64,000 nt of DNA from Triatoma infestans (GCA_011037195.1 JAAEAF010014388.1:1-64000), one strand, 5' to 3'; shown: positions 1 to 12,024, numbered from the stretch's first letter. The notes: generated by a model not told the origin, from the letters alone. Program-made: numbers and translations.

Positions 1-935
1 TGTTCACATAAACAAACACATTACATGGAGAGTTAGTGGGGGTTGAAAAATTTAAAAATGTAACTGTCGGATGACAGATACCGTAAAATTTTTTTTTTTT
101 TTAACTCAAGACTGAGCAAAAAACGACAGAAGCTTTATGCTTTTTTGTTGATTTTTCTACCGCATTTGATTCGGTAGATCCACCATGCCATCTGCTATGT
201 TTAATGTTTAAATAAAAGATTGTATTAATGGTAAAATAAATAATTAATTGAAAACATTAAATCATCATTACTAGATAAAAATGAAAAAAATCAGCCCAAA
301 AAAGTGACAAATCACCCCCCATTTATTAAAAACCTACAGTAATAGAATAATTAATTTTTATGTTTAAATTACCAAACAGTTGGTTGCATAATATAGGCAA
401 GGGGTGAATTAATATATTAAAACAAATATAATCTTAATAGAAATGTTAAAACCTAATAAAAATATCTGTTAGGTTTTATTGATGAAATATTTCGATTTAC
501 CCAATTTACCCACAGTATAATAAATAAGAATAGACAAAGAATTAATTAAATCTTCAAAGCATTTATAGTATAATAATATGAATAAACTAATATGGAAATG
601 AAATATGAAAAATATTATTAGTTATGTTAGAAAAGGAAAGGGATTAGCTCAGTGGTAGCCGGGTGGACCCCTTCGTGGACGTCCTGGGTTGAATCCAGCA
701 GTGCTGGCCTAAGCTTTTTCTCTTCCTAGCAGCACCTACACTCACTGCCTAGTGATGGGTACTGTTGTCTGTAATTAGAGAACACTGCTTGGAGACAGTG
801 CACTGAAAAGCACAGAATGCACAATAGATTTTTCAAGTCGCCGTGCAAATTACCTAAAAGAATTAATCTAATTAGAAATGTTGGTCGATTAATGGATATG
901 TTAAAATATTTCAAGTTCTCAACTTATTAAAATAT
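1..935. repeat. Composite repeat R, copy 1
   Basis: This stretch matches 55205-56096 nearly end to end by eye, and its right half also matches 8981-9403 and 43446-43860. No coding potential is seen. It includes a tRNA-like SINE head at 640. The repeat continues at 6191 after a LINE insertion; the 12-bp sequence TTATTAAAATAT at 924-935 is repeated at 6191-6202 as the target-site duplication. Confidence 0.8.
640..875 (+). repeat. tRNA-derived SINE within repeat R copy 1
   Basis: The head reads GGGATTAGCTCAGTGGTAGC (box A-like), followed by GGGTTGAATCC (box B-like). A body follows that starts around CTTCCTAGCAGC and contains ACTGTTGTCTGTAATTAGAG. The same body follows every SINE head in the window. 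The anticodon-arm region does not fold convincingly and there is no mature tRNA end, so this is a SINE and not a tRNA gene. The R copies at 9107, 43575 and 55836 hold it at the same position. Confidence 0.75.
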
Positions 936-1279
936 AATAATAATAGTACTTTTATTCTCAAAATATTTATTAAATAAAAAAAGTAAACAAGCACTGTACA
1001 GCATGGACAAATCCGTCTGCTGGAGGTTGATGTAAAAACAAAAGATTTAATTGTACAGAAAAGTAACGTAGAAAAATTAATAATGACTGGTGTAATGGGA
1101 TTGGTGAATATATGATGATACATAATAATATCCACTGCTATAAGCTTCCACTGTCTATATATAGAATTAGTAAGTTATAAAATTAAAGCAAATATTTAGA
1201 AATAACGCTAAAAATTAAATTGTTCAATTAGATATTGGCGATACTTCCACGAAGTGCGATCATATTCAATAACTTTCGG

Positions 1280-3548
1280 TTAGGAAAATTTAACATGTCC
1301 AATCAATTGGGCTGTTGTGAAAACAGGACTACCGAGATACAAAACTCTAAATTCAGACAAAACAGTGCACTCCGCCATGAAATGAACAGTATCTTCCTTA
1401 ACCCGAGCATTACACATTGAAAAGAGCACATTTTCCTTCTCTATGAAAGGAATAAAATTCAAATACAAGAGCTCACCTCTAATTTTAAACAGCCATCGTA
1501 ATTCTCGCAGAGTTAGCTCGCTCGTGTTCTTGTTTATGGCAAAATTAAACAAATCAAAATTTCTATCCAGAGATTTATAAAATACAAAGCTGGTGATAGA
1601 CTGAACGCGCTCCAAAATCTCCAATTGATGACCTTCCCTAATTTTATTAATAAGTTCTGAACAAAAAGACGGCCACACGGAAATATTATCTATAGAAAAA
1701 TTAAAATCTCACAGATGGGCGGATGATAATGTAGTCCACTGATTGAACCAAAGAACATTGCTGTTAATAACCTCAAAGGCAACTATCTTGACATATCTAT
1801 GATCAGGACACTTCATCACCTTTAGGATATAGTTAAAATGCAGTTTCAGTGTATATAGAAATAAAAGATCAACCCCGGTCTCTAAATAGGGCATGTAATT
1901 TGGTGCACCAGAAGGTAAAGCGAATAATTTCTGATAAAAAAAAACGTTGGATTTTCTGAATTTGATCATACCGCTGATAACCCCAGAATTGACATGCATA
2001 GCAAAGAATGGAACGGACAATGGAATTAAAAAATCCAAATTTTACTGGTAAAGAGATCAGATCCTGACATATAAATTCAGACCATAATCTGTTGATTGCA
2101 AGTTTAGCCGCAGAGACTTTTTGCTCCAGGTGATGGTTCAACGCTAAAAGAGAGGTAAGAGTTACACCTAGGTACTTGTACTCATTGACCACCTCAATAG
2201 GCATTACTCCAAAATGCCATTTTTCCTTTGAAGCTAACTTGCCCCCTCTTCTAAAAACCATTGCTTTGGACTTGGCCAGATTTACTACTAAGTTCCATTG
2301 ATCACAGTATTCTTTTAAGGCATTAATGTTTCGTTGAAGCGAATAGGGATTGTCGGCTAGAAAAACAACATCATCAGCATACATGAGTAGATTAATACCG
2401 TATTGCCTATTCTAACTCCCAAATCCAAAATGGATGAGAGGTCATCTATAAAAAGAGAAAAAAGGAAGGGGGAAAGAACACATCCCTGCCTCACTCCTGA
2501 ACATACACGGAACCACTCCGACACACCCTCTTTTCCTCTAACAACTGACACAGAGCCCTCGTAAATTCTTTTTAAAACATTAATAATTTGGTTGAAACAC
2601 CCAGATTATATAATTTAATCATTAGCGCACCACGGTCTACACAATCGAAGCCAGATTTCAAATCAATGAAAAACAAAATGATTTTTGCTTCCTTCTGAGG
2701 AATCTCAATTTAATCAAATTAACCAAAACAAAGAGATTATCGACTGTGGAATATCCACGGCGAAAAAAGTCTGAGATTCACTGAGAAGGTCATTAGTAGT
2801 AACAAACTTACCCAGTCGTTGAAGGAGAAGACCAGAAAAAATTTTGGCGATAGAATCTATGCAAGAGATACCTCTATAATTAGAGGGATTATTGATATTT
2901 CCGTACTTGAAGAGTGGGAATATCATTGATTTACTAAATGAAGGAGGAATTATGCCAGTATCACAAATGTAGTTAAAAAGCGATAACAATTTATCTTGAA
3001 ATATGCCTGGAACAAATTTAAAAAACTCGTAACATATGCGGTCCTGACCTGGGGCACTATTATTTTTCAGTTTATTGATAACCGACGCTAATTCTACAGA
3101 CGTAAATGAATCATCCAATGAAGTGCAAGAAATGGAAGGTTCTACAAATAAGATAGAGACAGGCTGAGGGTTTAATAAATTATTAAAATGAGATACCCAA
3201 GTGGTGATTGGAATTCCGCTACCGCGCACGAAACTCTTTTTTCTGAAATGATTTACTAATTGCCAAAATGACTTTGCATCCTTAGTCATATTAAGTTGCT
3301 TTGCAGACGAATCAAAAAACTCTTTTAGGGAAGGGATTAGCTCAGTGGTAGCGCATTGGACTAGCAACGCGGAGATCACGGGTTCGAATCCAGCCGTGCT
3401 ACCTTAGATTTTTCTCTTCCTAGGAGCCCCTACAGCTCACTGTCCGGTGATGGACAACGTTGTCTGTAACGGGAGAACACTGTCCGGAGGCCGGCAGTGC
3501 ACTGAGAAGGCTCCGGGCGCAAATGACCACAGATGTTGAGACACCTTA

Positions 3549-3583
<35 letters not shown>

Positions 3584-4720
3584 CTCTTTCTTCCTATTTT
3601 CACGAATTGCTATATGACTCCGTAGCCTTCATATAAGCAGACTTAATAAATTTAGATTTTGTTCTACGATATAAATTTAACAGTGAGAATGATTTTTTTC
3701 TAGCCTGAAGACAGTGTCCATCAAACCAGGCATTTTTACGAAACGATCTTATAAAAGACTTATCAGAGTTAGGTATAGGGGAGGGCAAGAACTCTTAATA
3801 AGGTTAATCAAAAAATTAACCTGGTCTTGAGAGTCTAAAGAATGATAAGAAGAGTTACAAATTAAGAGGTTAGATTACGTTGATACTGATCACTTTACTG
3901 TTAAGCCAGACCTATTGTAGTAAAAGAGGTAAACAGAGGTGTCCCTAGTGCTGAGATTCATCCGAAGATAAGAAAGAGTGGGAAGTGATCTTAAAATGGC
4001 ACCGAAAGCACAGCGAAATCGTTAACTAGGGGGATACATTCGAAAAGTACACCGCAAAGGTCTATAACCGAAGATCCCACCACCAGAGAAAGTAAACTCA
4101 CCTTCTAAGTCCCCATCAAAACGACCATTTAGAATAATTAACTCAAAGTCATCACAAATTTCAAGCAATTTCTTACCATTATCATTCGCCAATCCGTCTT
4201 TGGACTTTCCAATGATCAATAAACAGATCATCAGGAAGATGTTGGAGGTCGCTCACCCTTGCATTAAAATCGCCAATAAGAACCACTTTATATTCTACAA
4301 ACAAATTCAAAAAGTTAATTAGTTTCATGAAATCTTCAGACCAAGAATTACAGTTAAGGTAAGTAGGATGAACGCAGAATTTTAATTTATCATTCTTAAC
4401 AAAAATCAAATCTGTTGAAAAAATATTATAAAAATAACAAACCTTAGATAAACTTGATTTAATTGCATACAAATTACCTCCTTTAGCTCGCCCAAGTCTA
4501 GCTGTTTTATAGGCTGGAGTCCAACATAAGTTTATTCAGGAAAGTATTTATAATATAAAACCAAATCATCTTCTTCTATGAAAGTTTCAAACAGATGGAA
4601 TACATCATAATTATTAATAAAACTTAAAAATAACTCATTAATTTTAGACTTCAGCCCATAAATGTTATAGGCAGTAAGTGACAAACTAGAAGTTAATAAA
4701 GATGAGTTTCCAGAACCCTG
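1280..4720 (-). pseudogene. LINE 1 ORF2: endonuclease and reverse transcriptase, broken
   Basis: Minus-strand fragments in order. The endonuclease lies around 4022-4472 and includes VVLIGDFNARV, the conserved GDFN block. The linker at 3600-3788 has NAWFDGHC followed by basic residues. The RT fingers and palm at 2714-3379 contain NNSAPGQDRI and NPSNYRGISC. The strand with GVRQGCVLSPFLF lies at 2357-2551, and the catalytic box MYADDVVFLA at about 2357-2384. The C-terminal part at 1280-1678 has a degraded Cys/His cluster. Frames change between blocks and the SINE at 3326 breaks the RT. The catalytic YADD is preserved, but the gene cannot encode one protein. Confidence 0.82.
3326..3578 (+). repeat. 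tRNA-derived SINE nested in LINE 1
   Basis: This is the best-preserved SINE in the window. It has the tRNA-like head with TTAGCTCAGTGGTAGC and GGGTTCGAATCC, the body through GGCCGGCAGTGCACTGAGAA, and an (AAT)n tail at 3549-3580. It is flanked by the 11-bp target-site duplication AAAAACTCTTT (3315-3325 and 3579-3589), which proves retroposition into the LINE. The family's tRNA source looks Ala-like but is not certain. Confidence 0.9.
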
Positions 4721-4849
4721 CCTGCAGACGGAATCATCTCAGAAATCATCTGCCGCTGGATGACAGAAGACTCCAACGGCGCCGAATGACTCTTAATATT
4801 TTGTTTAATAAAGTAATCCTTTGGAAGAGTGTTTTCCAATAATGAGGAA

Positions 4850-5690
4850 AGGAATCCAAACATGTCATGTCCAACAATTGCATTTAATTTCGATGTACCA
4901 TCTGCGTTACCTCATCTAAGACCCATATGAAAACACCACTCAAAACTGAAGTTGCTCACGTTGAGACGATCCGTATATAAAAGGACTTTAAGTTCTTTAT
5001 GTACACGGAGAACTTCTCTCCTTACTAAAAGCAATTTAGTTCTCCTAGATCGCACTGTTTCTGGAAAATCTTGATGAATAGTCATGCCAGTATTCTTTAA
5101 ATTTCTAATAGAACCCAGTACGGCAACCTTGCCTCGGTAATGTAGGAAGGACACTAAGAGAGGTCTATTAGGTAACCCTCGCTTTCCAAGGGGGAAAACA
5201 TATTATATCGTTTTGGTTAAGCTGCACATCTAAAACCTCTTTAGAAAAATCCACAATGAGTTGCGAGAAATTATCCTCGTTCCAGTAGCCCTAACTGTCG
5301 CATTACCCCTAACTCTTCCTTCAGCTGGCGATTCACTTCCCTAAGTTTTATATTATCATCTCTTAGAGAATCAATGTCACTTTTTGAACGCTATGTTGGC
5401 TAACTTAACATCAAGTAACTTATTTATTACCTCAATCAGTACGTCCATGGTTATTTGGACACCCTCCCCGACTTGAGGAGTAACAGTCGAAGAAAACATA
5501 TTGTAAATCTGTGAAGAATTTGTATTACCTTCCTCTCTAAGCAAATCCAGCGAACTCCTTACTCTCTTTGTGGGTGATGCGGAAACAGATTTTGGAGAAA
5601 AGTAGTGTTCCGTTTTAGGAGGCAACCACTCAGAAATTAAGAAAAAAGAAAAGGCTTCTATATTCAGAAACGGTAAAGTTAAATTCAAAT
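4850..5690 (-). pseudogene. LINE 1 ORF1-like remnant
   Basis: Two minus-strand fragments remain. The segment at 5377-5688 (103 codons) has a heptad-like C-terminal stretch, VLIEVINKLLDVKLANI. The segment at 4912-5154 (80 codons) contains TIHQDFPETVRSRR and resembles the C-terminal part of LINE ORF1 proteins, where a '..QDFP..V...R' block is common. Between them the frame is lost. The ORF1 assignment rests on position upstream of the endonuclease and on that motif, not on a database hit. Confidence 0.55.
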
Positions 5691-6190
5691 TAATGCATTC
5701 AGTGCAGCCAACATAAATGTATATATATATATGGATGAAATACTTGTAGTGGAACAGCTGTACTAAGAAGGTACATTGTAGAGTAAGTGGGACAGAGATA
5801 ATCTCCCACTCCCATTAACAGTTCACTAACACACCAACAGTTTACTGATCTCCCACTCCAACTAGCAGGTCACTAACAAGTTTACTGTTCATGGACTGCC
5901 TAATTTATAAAAGTTCAAATTCTACTTCAAAATAAAATGTAACTTTTTATCAAGTAACTTTGTTAGTGAAATAACTTTTTCACATTAGACCACACTGTCT
6001 CTTTACTTTTTTTTAAAAAAAAAAAACAACCTGGGTTAAAAAATGCGAAGAGAATTGAACAGATTGATAAAAAATTCAATAAAAACACTGCACAAAAACC
6101 ATAGAAAAAAAAGAAAAATTAAGTAGAGAAAGAACACGATGTGTACTGTTTCAAAGCTATACATCAATATCCTTTTGATATATACAATTT

Positions 6191-7315
6191 TTATTAAAAT
6201 ATATTTAAATGAAAATTGTATATATCAGAAGGATATTTTTAGTGGGCAGCTCAAACTAGGATCAAATTAATATTAAAATAAAAGAAAAACTATTTAAATT
6301 AACTAAGAAAACAAGAATCACACAGTTAAATACCTTCTATTACTGCTGTATTTTTTTTACATTTGTACTTTCTCTTAAGGCTGGTACCGTGTCCATTTTT
6401 TGAATCTGAGATTTTACCGAAAAGATATGTTTTGACATTGCCTATTTTTTCAAGCCGTCCAACTATTAAATTAGGTATTATAGTCAGAAAGGGAAGCACA
6501 ATATATTTATTATTAACCTTTTTTTTAAACTAATATAAATTTAACACTTATAAGTGTGGCTCCAACTGGGGACTCTCAATTACGAATCCATGTTCATCTC
6601 ATAACCGTAATATCAAACTTGCCCCTACATTTTTCAGTTCTCTTTTTTTTGTGATTTTCTCAAAAAAAAAACAAAACGGCTGCTGTGTTTTTTTAAATCT
6701 GATGTAAATACTAATCACAAAACGAACTACAACTTTTATTTGAAAAACTTTTTCCTGGAAATTCATTTAAAGGGAGTTCCAGAAGGGGGAGGGTGACGTT
6801 GGGCTTTCTCTAAACGCTATTACAATTTCTTATACGATTCTATCGTATATTAAATATAAATATGAATTCCATAATTTAAAGAAAATCGGTTACTCGGAAG
6901 TAAACATGTTTGCATAGTTATTTTTCAGATCCACATATTTACATTTTCATTAATATGTTTCATATTTAAATTTGTAAGCGGGTAATACCCATACAAATAA
7001 ATAAATAAAAAAAAAATCTGTGTAAACTACAGTAAGCGAAAGGCGTGCGGGTGAGTGTTTTACACCAACTTATCCATTTATCTCATACCTTACTTCTCTC
7101 AACTCATCATATACTTTTTATTCATTCAAAAACAAATAACACTTCTTAGATTAGACTGATCCATGGGGTGGATGTACTCGCCTTTGTTATCTTAGAGTAA
7201 AGTCTGTGTTGCCCCAACATCGTAAGAAAAAAAATTGGAAGCTACCTAGGTAGCGAAGGTCAGAACTAAACGACGAGGGTATTGCGACGCGCTTATCATC
7301 ATCTGACAAGCCTTT
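6191..7315. repeat. Composite repeat S, copy 1
   Basis: Noncoding sequence that is directly repeated at 9404-10630 and, for its first 400 bases, at 57652-58040. It resumes repeat R across the LINE 1 insertion. Shared landmarks are a 'TTTACTTTCTCTTA' stretch, a 'GACGTTGGGCTTTCTCTAA' stretch and an (AAAT)n run near 6990. I see no gene in it. Confidence 0.8.
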
Positions 7316-7436
7316 TGAAAATTGAATTCAACTCTCTACACGCACTTGATAGCCTTAATCTGACGATAGATGAGAATCTGAAATCGGTCAGGAACAGTAT
7401 AAATATGTATACTACGACGGATAAAATCCCAGATGT
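7310..7436. repeat. Partial copy of foldback repeat F
   Basis: This holds one arm of the foldback family seen whole at 11505-11785 and 54676-54894: CGGTCAGGAACAGTATAAAT followed by CTACGACGGATAAAAT. The other arm is missing. Confidence 0.55.
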
Positions 7437-7689
7437 TATTTCTTACTATTAGTTATCAATAATTAATTACAATTTTTCAAATATAACTGTAAACAACAAG
7501 TATGACCCACCGCTGCTTCTCCTCTGGATTTTACTTTATTATGAGATTAGTTGTTAATGGACAATGCATGTTTAATATTCAGTTTAGAAAATTGGTTTTC
7601 ATTATTTTGGAGAAAGACGCTTGCTAGACATAAACGAATATAAAGATTGAACTTTCTGCGATCCTCCATGTTGAAGTTATGATAACCAC

Positions 7690-8110
7690 AAATACACGGA
7701 GAGCGAGAGAGTGACAGGCAGACAAATCTCTTGCTCAGGGGACCTCCAAATCTAGGTGAAAACTCAATTTCGAAATCTGACATGAATGCAATACTTTCTT
7801 TTATGGCAGAAAACGCCTATTTCTTGCAGATTTCAAAATTATCAAAAAGTTCATAATTCTAGAGATCAGGTGCTTGACCAAAATGATATCTTTACTAATA
7901 TTTTCAAATTTTCGATATCGAAAATATCCGTTTTGTGGACCCCTGAGTCCAAAAAAATGGTTTTGAGCAATTGGTCTGTCTGTGTATAAGGGACACCATA
8001 TCATATCTCAAAAACGAAAACTCGCAGATTGTTCAAACTTAATATTTCGTTAAGTTAAAATGCTACCAGGAGACCTGAGAATAAGCTTTTTGTAACAATC
8101 GTTCAATCGC
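7690..8110. other. Noncoding dispersed repeat containing GGTCTGTCTGTGTAT
   Basis: The ORFs here are symmetrical on both strands and lack protein motifs. Related wording (TTTCGATAT...CCGTTTTG...GAGTCCAAAAAAATGG, then NGGTCTGTCTGTG) recurs around 24120-24240, 50180-50350 and 57840-58000, so this is a degraded repeat and not a gene. Confidence 0.5.
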
Positions 8111-8129
8111 AATGCCAGACTGCCTGTTT

Positions 8130-8980
8130 TTTTGTTTTTTTCAGAAGAAGATTCTTCTTTTCGCACCAACCAGAGTGGTCGCTACTTCCTTTTTTCCCCT
8201 TCCATCTACCAGCCGTTTCTTCCACATGTTCATTCCTTTTGTCTTCTTTTTCCCTTTGTCGTCAAATTCATGAGTTTTTCCTAGTTGTAAGAGTTATTCT
8301 TTATTAACTTATTCTTTAGTATTTTTAATTTTATCGTTTCTTCTTCCTTAGATTCTTTATCTTTTTCCTCTTGGTTTGCATCTTCCTCAGTTTCTTCATC
8401 ATCACCAATTTCCTCCTGATATTATTAGCTAGTATTATCGTTTCTTCTTTTTTATTATTAACCCATGATGGTACATCCTTTCTCATGGTTCCTATTGCCT
8501 TCTTACTTCTGTAAGCTTGTGACGGAGCTTAATATTCTCCCACTCACCCCTTATCATGATTATTCTTAATCTTATAAATTTCCTGTAGTTGTCTAAGTTC
8601 GTGAGAAACCCTTGAATTTCTTCCTCCACTTTTTGGAGACCATGTGACTTCTTTTATACAAAAATTAGTAATTGTATATAAATTAATAACAAATACCTTC
8701 TCGGTCTGGATACTATTACCCACTTAAGATTCTATCTATCAGAACTATCCAAACTTCTGACGCCAGTTGATGTTTATCAAACAAAAAAATATACAAAAGA
8801 GGCAGCTTAAGAACACCGTTTATTTCCTACCTTATTCACAATACAAGTTTACACAGAATAACCCTTGTTACCAACCAAATACACACAATAAACTCTATTA
8901 TCTTTTATTTTATTTATAAATATATCATAATAATCATACGATAAAATGTACATTCAATTGTTCCTATCCAGGATACAACA
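8130..8980 (-). mobile_element. Non-autonomous LTR element, copy 1 (one LTR remaining)
   Basis: The minus-strand 5' LTR is at 8768-8980 (plus-strand ends TGATG...CAACA). It is followed on the minus strand by a putative primer-binding region with ACTGGCGTCAGAAGTTTGG at about 8751-8769. An internal acidic, Glu/Lys-coding purine-rich stretch follows, which matches 42420-43180. The left LTR is missing. The arrangement suggests a Ty3-like derivative with only a gag-like fragment. Confidence 0.6.
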
Positions 8981-9403
8981 ATATAATGCATGAAGAATAG
9001 ACAAAAAATTAATTAAATCTCTAAAGTTTTTACAATATATCAATATGAATAAATTAATATGGAAATGAAATATGAAAAATATTATTAGTTATGTTAGAAA
9101 AGGAAAGGGATTAGCTCAGTGGTAGCCGGCTGGACCCCTTTGCGGACGTCCTGGGTTGAATCCAGTAGTGTTGGCCTTAGATTTTTCTCTTCCTAGAAAC
9201 ATCTACAAGCTCACTGCCCAGTGATGGGCACTGTTGTCCGTAATTAGAGAACCATAACAGATATTACTGAGAAGCACCGGAAGCACAACAGATATTGCAG
9301 GATACCGTGCACAACTACCTAAAAGAATCTAATCTAATTAGAAAAGTATGTTAGTAAATGGATATGTTAAAATGTTTCAAGTTCCCAACTTATTAGAATA
9401 TAT
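8981..9403. repeat. Composite repeat R, copy 2 (includes SINE head at 9107)
   Basis: Matches 500-935, 43446-43860 and 55700-56096. It shares the leader TATTATTAGTTATGTTAGAA directly before the SINE head at 9107-9345. It runs without interruption into repeat S at 9404, so it shows the unoccupied state of both the LINE 1 site (position 936) and the LINE 4 site (position 56097). Confidence 0.78.
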
Positions 9404-10630
9404 TTAAATGAAAATTATATATATCAAAAGAATATTTTAATGGGCAGCAATACACTCAAATTAGGATCAAATTATTATTAAAATAAAAGAAGGGCAGGGA
9501 TTAGCTAAGTGGTTAGCCCGTTGGAATCCCACGCGGAGGTCCCGGTTTCGAGTCCAGTGCTACCCTTAGAGAAAAAAAAAATAAAAGAAAAACTATTTAA
9601 ATTAAATAAGAAAAAAAGAATCATACCGTTACATATTTTCTCTTACTATTCTATTTTACTTTCTCTTACGGCTGGTATTACAATCGTGTCCAATTTTAGA
9701 AAATGAGAATTTACCGGGAATATATGTTTTGACATTGACTATTTGTTCAGGAGATCTATAGTCCAACTACTAAATTAGGTATTACAGACGGAAACGGAAG
9801 CATATATTTTATTATTAACTTTTTTTTTTTTTTTAAACTAATATAAATTTAATAGTTATAAGTGGGGGCACTCATTTTTTAATCGTGTCCAACTGGGGAC
9901 ACTCAATTACGAATCCATGCTCAGCTCCATAACCACTACACCAAACTTGCCCCTAGATTTTTCAGTTCTTTTTTTCGCCGATTCTCTCAAAAAAAAGGCT
10001 TCTGACTTTCTTTTAAGTCTGATGTAAGTACTAATCACAAAACGAGCTACAATTTTTATTTGAAACACTTTTTCCCGGAAATTCATTTAAAGGGGGTTCC
10101 GGAAGGGGGAGGTTGACGTTGGGCTTTCTCTAAACGCTATTTTAATATTTTATCGTATATTAAATATAAATATGAATTTCGGAATTTGAAGAAAATCGGT
10201 TACTCGAAAAGTAAGCATATTTGCATAATTATTTTTTAGATCCACATATTTACATTTTCATTTATATGTGAAATTTGTAGGTGAGTAATACCCACATAAA
10301 TAAATAAATAAAATAAAATCTGTTTAAACTACAGTAAGAGAAAGTCGTGTGAGTGTTTCACACCAGCTTATCTATTATTCCCAACTTCACTCAAGTTATC
10401 CTATACTTTTTATTCATTGCAATACCAAATAACACTTCTTAGTGGATCCAAAGGGTGGGTCTACTCGCCCTTGGAACGAGAATTCAGAGTTCGCTTCCCG
10501 GGAAGACAAAGACAGTAATGACCCAGCATCGTGAGAAAAAAATGGAAAGCAACAGTTCATAGCGCTCCTAGCTAGCGAAGCTGAACTAAACGGCGAGGGT
10601 GCTGCGGTGCGCTTATCGCAGTCTGACAAT
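9404..10630. repeat. Composite repeat S, copy 2
   Basis: Direct repeat of 6191-7315 at roughly 3.2 kb spacing. It carries one private insertion, the SINE head at 9492-9577. The 92-codon minus ORF at 10414-10692 has no counterpart reading frame in copy 1, so it is not treated as a gene. Confidence 0.78.
9492..9577 (+). repeat. Head-only tRNA-like SINE insertion
   Basis: An 86-bp insertion containing only the tRNA-like part (AGGGATTAGCTAAGTGGTTA, then CGAGTCCAGTGCTACCC) plus a short A-rich tail. It is flanked by the 12-bp duplication AAAATAAAAGAA (9480-9491 and 9578-9589). The same position is empty in copy 1 (near 6285) and copy 3 (near 57705). Confidence 0.82.
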
Positions 10631-11200
10631 GCTTGGTACTTTATGGACTGTTGCGCCAGAGGAGAAAAAAAATGGGGTTGATCCTGATCCAAGGCACTGC
10701 AACCAGTAAACTTATTGTGCCTACCCCTGTAGATCTAATTTGAGATCTTCTCATGAGGTTGAACGCGGCTTTCCCACCCAACTCTTTTTGTGCTATTATC
10801 TCCTTCCTATTGTCCTCAACATGCCATGTATAATACTTCCTTTTACAGTAGTAAGTGTAAGTGTTATATTGCTTGGTAATTTCTAGTTTATAACTTGGGC
10901 ATTATCTTCTGCATAGATTAATTTTTTTTTTGTGCCGGTAGAATGTGCGCTCTACCAGCCCTAATGATATCTATTGTATAAAATGTGTGCTCTCTCTAGT
11001 AAGTATAAGCTCTCTCTAGTAAGTATAAGCATTCAGTGATCTCTTTTACGGGTTGCTACGGCCTCCGTACCACCCGTTGACCAAAAATAAAAAATTCTCT
11101 TAGTCGGCAAACTCGAAAATATGTGGATCACTGTTCTATTTTCGCGCAACCACTGTCATGTGGGATGACCATAAGTAAAGTTCAACCGTGATAATAAATA
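10631..11200. other. Noncoding stretch with one 20-bp tandem duplication
   Basis: No coding feature recognised. TCTCTCTAGTAAGTATAAGC occurs twice in perfect tandem at 10991-11010 and 11011-11030. Confidence 0.6.
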
Positions 11201-11211
11201 TTGAATTATTG

Positions 11212-11310
11212 TGGATGGGTCCGCAATGCTGGATAACATCCAGTATTCTATCCGTTATAGCATGCATATTTTATCCAAATATGCATGCTACGACTGATAT
11301 AAGATCAGAT
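11212..11310. repeat. Short deletion derivative of foldback repeat F
   Basis: Contains GGTCCGCAATGCTGGATAAC and converging ATAGCATGCATATTT / AAATATGCATGCTACG arms with almost no spacer. It looks like an internally deleted copy of the element at 11505-11785. Confidence 0.6.
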
Positions 11311-11504
11311 GTAATTATAAATGTTTCGAAAATAATAGTTTTAATTTAATTTTTGTGTACAGTGCATACTAAACCAGAAACATGACGGTAGATTGCATAC
11401 TATACGAGAATCAAGACAGTAGAGCGCACACTATTTCTAAATATATATTTTAAATGATTGAAAACAATTATTTACTTGATTATTTTCAAATTATTATAAT
11501 TTTG

Positions 11505-11785
11505 AATATGTGGATGGATCCGCAATGCTGGATAACATCTGGTATTTTATCCTTCGTAGCATGCATGTTTATGTTCTTCCTAACCGGTTTCGGATTTACA
11601 TCCATCGTCAGAGCAAATTAACCAAGTTCGAGTAGAGAGTTCACTTCAACGTAATTTTTCCGTTACTTGTTACTCACACTTGTATGTCTTACTGTACTTG
11701 TATGTCTCACAATTATGTCAATTGTACCGATCAGGAAGAACATAAATATGCATGCTACGACGGATAAAATACCAGAGATTATAAT
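11505..11785. repeat. Foldback repeat F, longest copy
   Basis: The left arm runs from CTGGTATTTTATCC to GCATGCATGTTTATGTTC and the right arm is its inverse, GAACATAAATATGCATGCT through GGATAAAATACCAG. A central stretch contains CCTAACCGGTTTCGGATT. It is noncoding, like a MITE/foldback element. Copies: 43862-44050 (inverted), 54676-54894, partial at 7310 and 11212. Confidence 0.72.
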
Positions 11786-12024
11786 TTTATCAATGAACTG
11801 CATAAATTCGATTTTAATGGTTTAATACAATTGTTTCTAATTTATTCATATAATTTAACTTGCGATCAAAGATTTTATAAGTTCTTCTTTTCCTACAGTC
11901 AATCAATAAAACTCAAATCCCCAGAAACCCAATTCAATCAAATCTAATTATTTGTGGAAATATACATTTTTAAAACTTTTTATTTTATTATATTATGTTA
12001 TCTTAAAAATATTTTAAGTAATAA

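Larger units (their letters stand above)
936..6190 (-). mobile_element. Non-LTR retrotransposon (LINE 1), full span, interrupted by a SINE
   Basis: This is a minus-strand LINE of about 5.0 kb after subtracting the nested SINE (3326-3578). It is flanked by a 12-bp direct repeat TTATTAAAATAT (924-935 and 6191-6202). The 3' end on the minus strand is a short (ATT)n-type tail at 936-947, the same tail type as the LINE at 20033-23741. Reading the minus strand, the order is ORF1 remnant, APE-type endonuclease, reverse transcriptase, then a Cys-containing C-terminal region. Several frameshifts and stops split the frames, so it is inactive. The clade is not certain; an APE-bearing I/Jockey-type lineage fits. 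Confidence 0.85.

Noticed and set aside
640..715. tRNA gene at the GGGATTAGCTCAGTGG heads (also 3326, 9107, 24346, 43575, 55836, 58991)
   Set aside because: Each is followed by the same non-tRNA body, several have target duplications, and the anticodon and acceptor stems do not pair well. They are SINE heads.
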